Shown in pieces: positions 48,196 through 50,786 of a DNA stretch of 50,786 bases. Numbering within the stretch: position 1 is the first letter of the stretch; each line of letters starts with the position of its first letter. The stretch is taken from NCBI GenBank assembly GCA_024408235.1, contig JAKSVF010000009.1:1-50786 (forward strand). The letters run 5' to 3'. Position numbers and translations under genes: made by a program. A model generated the notes under the pieces. The model did not search any database, was not told the origin of the DNA, and was given only the letters and a program-made list of their open reading frames with translations. The DNA comes from Bacilli bacterium (GTDB lineage Bacteria > Bacillota_I > Bacilli_A > RFN20 > CAG-826).

Positions 48196-50073
48196 ATGAA
48201 CAAATTAAATATATTAATCGTTTCTTTGGTTGGGATACTGGGATTATCACTATCGCAAAATATTGAAATTTCTAACTCAAATGATGCCGATATAAATCAA
48301 GCAAATCAGCGTGCTGATGAAGTTGAGATGGTAAAACCGACCGCTCTAGCTCCCACATATGCAATTCAAAATGCAAACAGCAACCACATTTTCAATACGG
48401 ATTATTTTGCGCCTTATTACTTTAGTAACTTGAGGGGGCGCTTTGGAAATAATGTAAAAGGGACGTGCACCTATGTTGCTGTTGACATGCTTTTGTCCTA
48501 TTATGACTCCTTTTGGGTAGATAATTTCTTACCCGAAAAATATGATGGCGAAAATGTTTTTGTCAATGAAACTATTCTAAACGCTACGCAATCTCCGGGC
48601 TCTAAAAATGAAGCTTCAATTGGAGTTAATCCAAGTGGATTGTCGGATGAGGCATATTATAACTTGGTCAAAGATCATAATGATGAAATTGTTCATTTCG
48701 ACTTAGTTTCAAGAGGCATTGACAAGCTCAATTTATATAATGCAAATACTAAAACACTTTCTTTAGGAACGTTTCTCGGTGATGTGAGAAGCGTTATTTC
48801 TGATTACCTAGATGAATCGACCACACTAAGTGGAAACGCCATCAACATAGGGTTTCAAAATTCAAATCAAACGAAAATGAGGCGGACAATTGTCGAGAAG
48901 GTGAAGCAAGGAATCCCTGTCATTATTGATGGTGCCAGTCCTAGTGGAGGGGCGCACTCATACGTCGCTTATGATTACGATGAGGAAAATGATGAAATTT
49001 ATTGCAACGCCGGTTGGTACAGGGCATCAACTTATCACATAAGTATGAGTGATTTAGGATACACAACACTGCAAGAAATAATGTATTTTGAACCAACTAT
49101 AGACCATGAAACTTGTTTGAACTATTCTCGTTGTGATGAAGACGAAGATATAATAAATATATGCGCTTGCTCTTCAATGATGCCTACCGAGATAGAGATC
49201 ACTAACAACTATTTAGATGTCAATCCTACATTTAATTGGAATTCATTAATTAAGGAAAAGTGGTCCGAGAAAGATAATCTTCATCACACTTTAAGTTTCT
49301 TAAGAAGCAACAAATACGAGGTGTTTCAAATTAATGATATCTTTGATAATAAATACACTTTAACCACACAAGAATGGGCAAATTTGATCAATAATGTAGC
49401 CAATCCGTCATACTACGCATACATAACTATCGAGTCCGACACATATCCTTATTGGGATGACTATTATTGCTCGCAACTGTTTAGAGAACCTAACAAATAT
49501 TTAAACAAATCATCGTTCTTACCTTCGGATTGGGGGTTTGCGGCTAGATATTACTTTTCTAATGAATTAAGTTCAACCCATCTTGCTACAGAACCAGAAA
49601 GAAGATATACAACAGTAACTGTTAATGATTTAACGATAACAACGGATAGGTTAAGATGTGGTTTTATTGAACAATCCTATATTATTTTATCTCCAAGAAG
49701 AGAAAATGCCGGAAGAGCCTATTTCGAGATGAATTTCGATTCCCCTGTTTATTCTTTTATGTATCGTGCATGCATGTGGAGCTCATCTGAAAATCTTGAT
49801 GGCATCGCGATAATCCAAATCAAAAATTCTAATGGGGTTTGGTCAACATTGAAAGATATCCCCATTTCCTCGCTTCCTGTGAAATCAAACGGCGTATCGC
49901 AATTTGTTGAGCAAACATCCCAAGGCATCTATGGATTGAGGTTTGAGACGACCGCTACAGCAACAGGAACAAGAAACATGGGAAGGTTGTGTTTGGATGA
50001 TATTGTCTTTAGCACACAATCTGGAATACAAAATAATTCTTATACTAGTTTTGATTACAGCACAAAGAGTTAA
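48196..50073 (+). CDS. Secreted C39-like (papain-fold) cysteine peptidase candidate
   Basis: 625 residues with an N-terminal signal peptide (1 to about 20, hydrophobic ILIVSLVGILGLSLS). The papain-like region (about 80-290) has candidate catalytic Cys91 in GTCTYVAVDMLLSYYD, His254 in SGGAHSYVAYDYDEE, and Asn271 in IYCNAGW. These match the Cys-His-Asn order and local patterns of C39_2-type proteins. The C-terminal part (about 455-615) is beta-rich with NLDGIAIIQIKN and LCLDDIVF, resembling a jelly-roll-type adhesion domain. No cell-wall anchor or membrane helix is seen at the C-terminus, so it is probably secreted. Substrate is unknown. It follows a lipoprotein gene in the same operon. Confidence 0.65.
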   Translation: MNKLNILIVSLVGILGLSLSQNIEISNSNDADINQANQRADEVEMVKPTALAPTYAIQNANSNHIFNTDYFAPYYFSNLRGRFGNNVKGTCTYVAVDMLLSYYDSFWVDNFLPEKYDGENVFVNETILNATQSPGSKNEASIGVNPSGLSDEAYYNLVKDHNDEIVHFDLVSRGIDKLNLYNANTKTLSLGTFLGDVRSVISDYLDESTTLSGNAINIGFQNSNQTKMRRTIVEKVKQGIPVIIDGASPSGGAHSYVAYDYDEENDEIYCNAGWYRASTYHISMSDLGYTTLQEIMYFEPTIDHETCLNYSRCDEDEDIINICACSSMMPTEIEITNNYLDVNPTFNWNSLIKEKWSEKDNLHHTLSFLRSNKYEVFQINDIFDNKYTLTTQEWANLINNVANPSYYAYITIESDTYPYWDDYYCSQLFREPNKYLNKSSFLPSDWGFAARYYFSNELSSTHLATEPERRYTTVTVNDLTITTDRLRCGFIEQSYIILSPRRENAGRAYFEMNFDSPVYSFMYRACMWSSSENLDGIAIIQIKNSNGVWSTLKDIPISSLPVKSNGVSQFVEQTSQGIYGLRFETTATATGTRNMGRLCLDDIVFSTQSGIQNNSYTSFDYSTKS

Positions 50074-50100
50074 ACTATTAACTCGCTAATTTATATGTAA

Positions 50101-50570
50101 AAAAACAGAATTGGCTATGTCATGGAAGATCTTTTTAATGATATTTAATTTCAGCCGGATTAGTTAAGGATAAAACGTATTTCAAAGAAATGTATAAGCC
50201 TGAAGTTGATGGAAAATTCAATTTAAATTTGTCTGCTATTCGCCACGATGGAAAAACTGAAAAAGAACTGATTTTGTTTTTCCGAGCCTCTGGAACCGTT
50301 TATGCATGTGAATGTAATTTCTGTGGTAGTAGTGGTTCAAAACTTAATGAAACAGCAAGAAGTTATAAAAATATAACTATTGAATCAAAAGGTATTAGTG
50401 GTTTCCAATTTGTTTGGTTTACTGATGGAATAGGTTGGAATACTGCAAAACATAATTTAGAAGAGACATTTGATGTTCTTGAATGCTTGTATAACTTGAA
50501 CGATCTAGAAAATGGAGCTATTAAAAAAATAATCGATGCTAATGAATTTCTTAATTCTATTTTAAAATAA
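50101..50570 (+). pseudogene. C-terminal half of a DpnII/MboI-family restriction endonuclease, decayed
   Basis: Similarity to R.DpnII (GATC-cutting, about 290 residues) is clear from memory. GSSGSKLNETARSYK, VWFTDGIGWNTAKHNLEETF and LYNLNDLENG correspond to its C-terminal third, and NRIGYVMEDLFND (50104-50142) to the conserved mid-protein region. The N-terminal half is absent. A one-base deletion near 50141-50145 shifts the frame between the mid-protein piece and the long open part (50142-50570, with an internal ATG at 50190). The first catalytic acidic position of the PD...ExN site seems replaced (KELILFF in place of the RFDFV-like segment), while Glu is kept in ACECN. No methyltransferase gene is adjacent. 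It should be inactive. Confidence 0.8.
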
Positions 50571-50728
50571 GGACAAATCGATTGATTTTCTATTCAAAAA
50601 CAGGAAAAACATTAGAGTTGAACTACAAAAATAGGGTATATGCATCTGTTACGTGGTATATGCAAAAATAGTCGATATCTATATGCAAAAGTATTAAAAA
50701 TTGCATTTAGTCCCAAATGTAGACTAAA
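50571..50728. other. AT-rich non-coding stretch with short direct repeats
   Basis: No gene is supported. GGTATATGCA occurs at 50635 and 50655 (20-bp period) and TATATGCA again at 50680. Short open stretches are broken by stops. I see no recognisable methylase remnant. Confidence 0.5.
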
Positions 50729-50768
50729 GCCTTGATACAGTGAAAAACACTGAAATCAAGGCTTTTTT
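50729..50768 (+). terminator. Rho-independent terminator near the window end
   Basis: The 8-bp perfect stem GCCTTGAT/ATCAAGGC has an additional inner CAGTG/CACTG pairing and is followed by six U residues. It may serve the region upstream. A convergent gene beyond the window could use the AAA-flanked other side. Confidence 0.85.
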
Positions 50769-50786
50769 CATTATTTGGACATTTTC

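Noticed and set aside
50635..50687. TATATGCA repeats as iterons or an origin
   Set aside because: There are only three short copies with unequal spacing in AT-rich DNA and no replication gene nearby.
1..50786. Insertion sequences or transposases
   Set aside because: No transposase, integrase or terminal inverted repeat pair with a target duplication was found. The only flanking direct repeats are those around the decayed yhcG.

Overview
The window comes from a moderately AT-rich Bacillota (Firmicutes) chromosome. TGA is used as a normal stop (for example at the end of the YgjP-type gene at 25203-25826), so this is the standard bacterial code and not a Mycoplasma-type code. Two T-box leaders, a MraZ-RsmH-FtsA-FtsZ cluster, a near-consensus CcpA (cre-like) site, MutS2, RNase HIII and NrnA all point to the Bacilli/Erysipelotrichia side of the phylum. 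The division cluster contains no peptidoglycan genes, as in Mollicutes and some reduced, uncultured relatives. The exact lineage cannot be fixed from this sequence alone.

Layout. (1) 1-9936: dnaE, nrnA and ackA on the minus strand, divergent from glgB-glgP (glycogen branching enzyme and phosphorylase). (2) 10011-13941: glycerate kinase, an AbiE type IV toxin-antitoxin pair, and a large lipoprotein. (3) 14082-18607, minus strand: a compact operon oadA-oadG-biotin carrier-oadB-birA-bioY. It combines a sodium-pumping biotin-dependent decarboxylase with the ligase and transporter that supply its biotin. (4) 18804-25137: homoserine dehydrogenase, a HTH-DUF1016 (YhcG) nuclease-like gene, a second decayed yhcG between 34-bp direct repeats, cardiolipin synthase with a PucR-type regulator, and a DUF523 protein with a long basic repeat tail. 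(5) 25203-46261: housekeeping genes: YgjP-type metallopeptidase, SpoU methyltransferase, lipoprotein, T-box-pheS-pheT-DUF177, mraZ-rsmH-small membrane protein, ftsA-ftsZ, T-box-ileS-lspA-rluD, rnhC, mutS2-uvrC. (6) 46327-50786: tRNA-Arg(UCU), then a visibly AT-richer accessory stretch with a HTH protein, decayed genes, a lipoprotein plus secreted C39-like cysteine peptidase, and the C-terminal half of a DpnII-family restriction endonuclease.

How the genes fit together. AckA (ATP from acetyl phosphate), GlgB/GlgP (storage glucan turnover) and the Oad sodium pump suggest a fermentative, sugar-storing cell that couples decarboxylation to a sodium gradient. The Oad and hom genes diverge from a region with a cre-like site and two further palindromes.

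The most notable cross-cutting signal is promoter placement. At least five genes (dnaE, glycerate kinase, abiEi, cls, rnhC) have a -10 hexamer exactly 6 nt before the start codon, mutS2 has one at 7 nt and hom at 8 nt, with no room for a Shine-Dalgarno sequence. This predicts leaderless mRNAs alongside conventional SD-led genes. I did not find a clearly new defence or metabolic system. The best leads are the leaderless promoters, the CCACAT palindromes between rnhC and mutS2, the repeat-flanked yhcG remnant, and the tRNA-adjacent accessory region.
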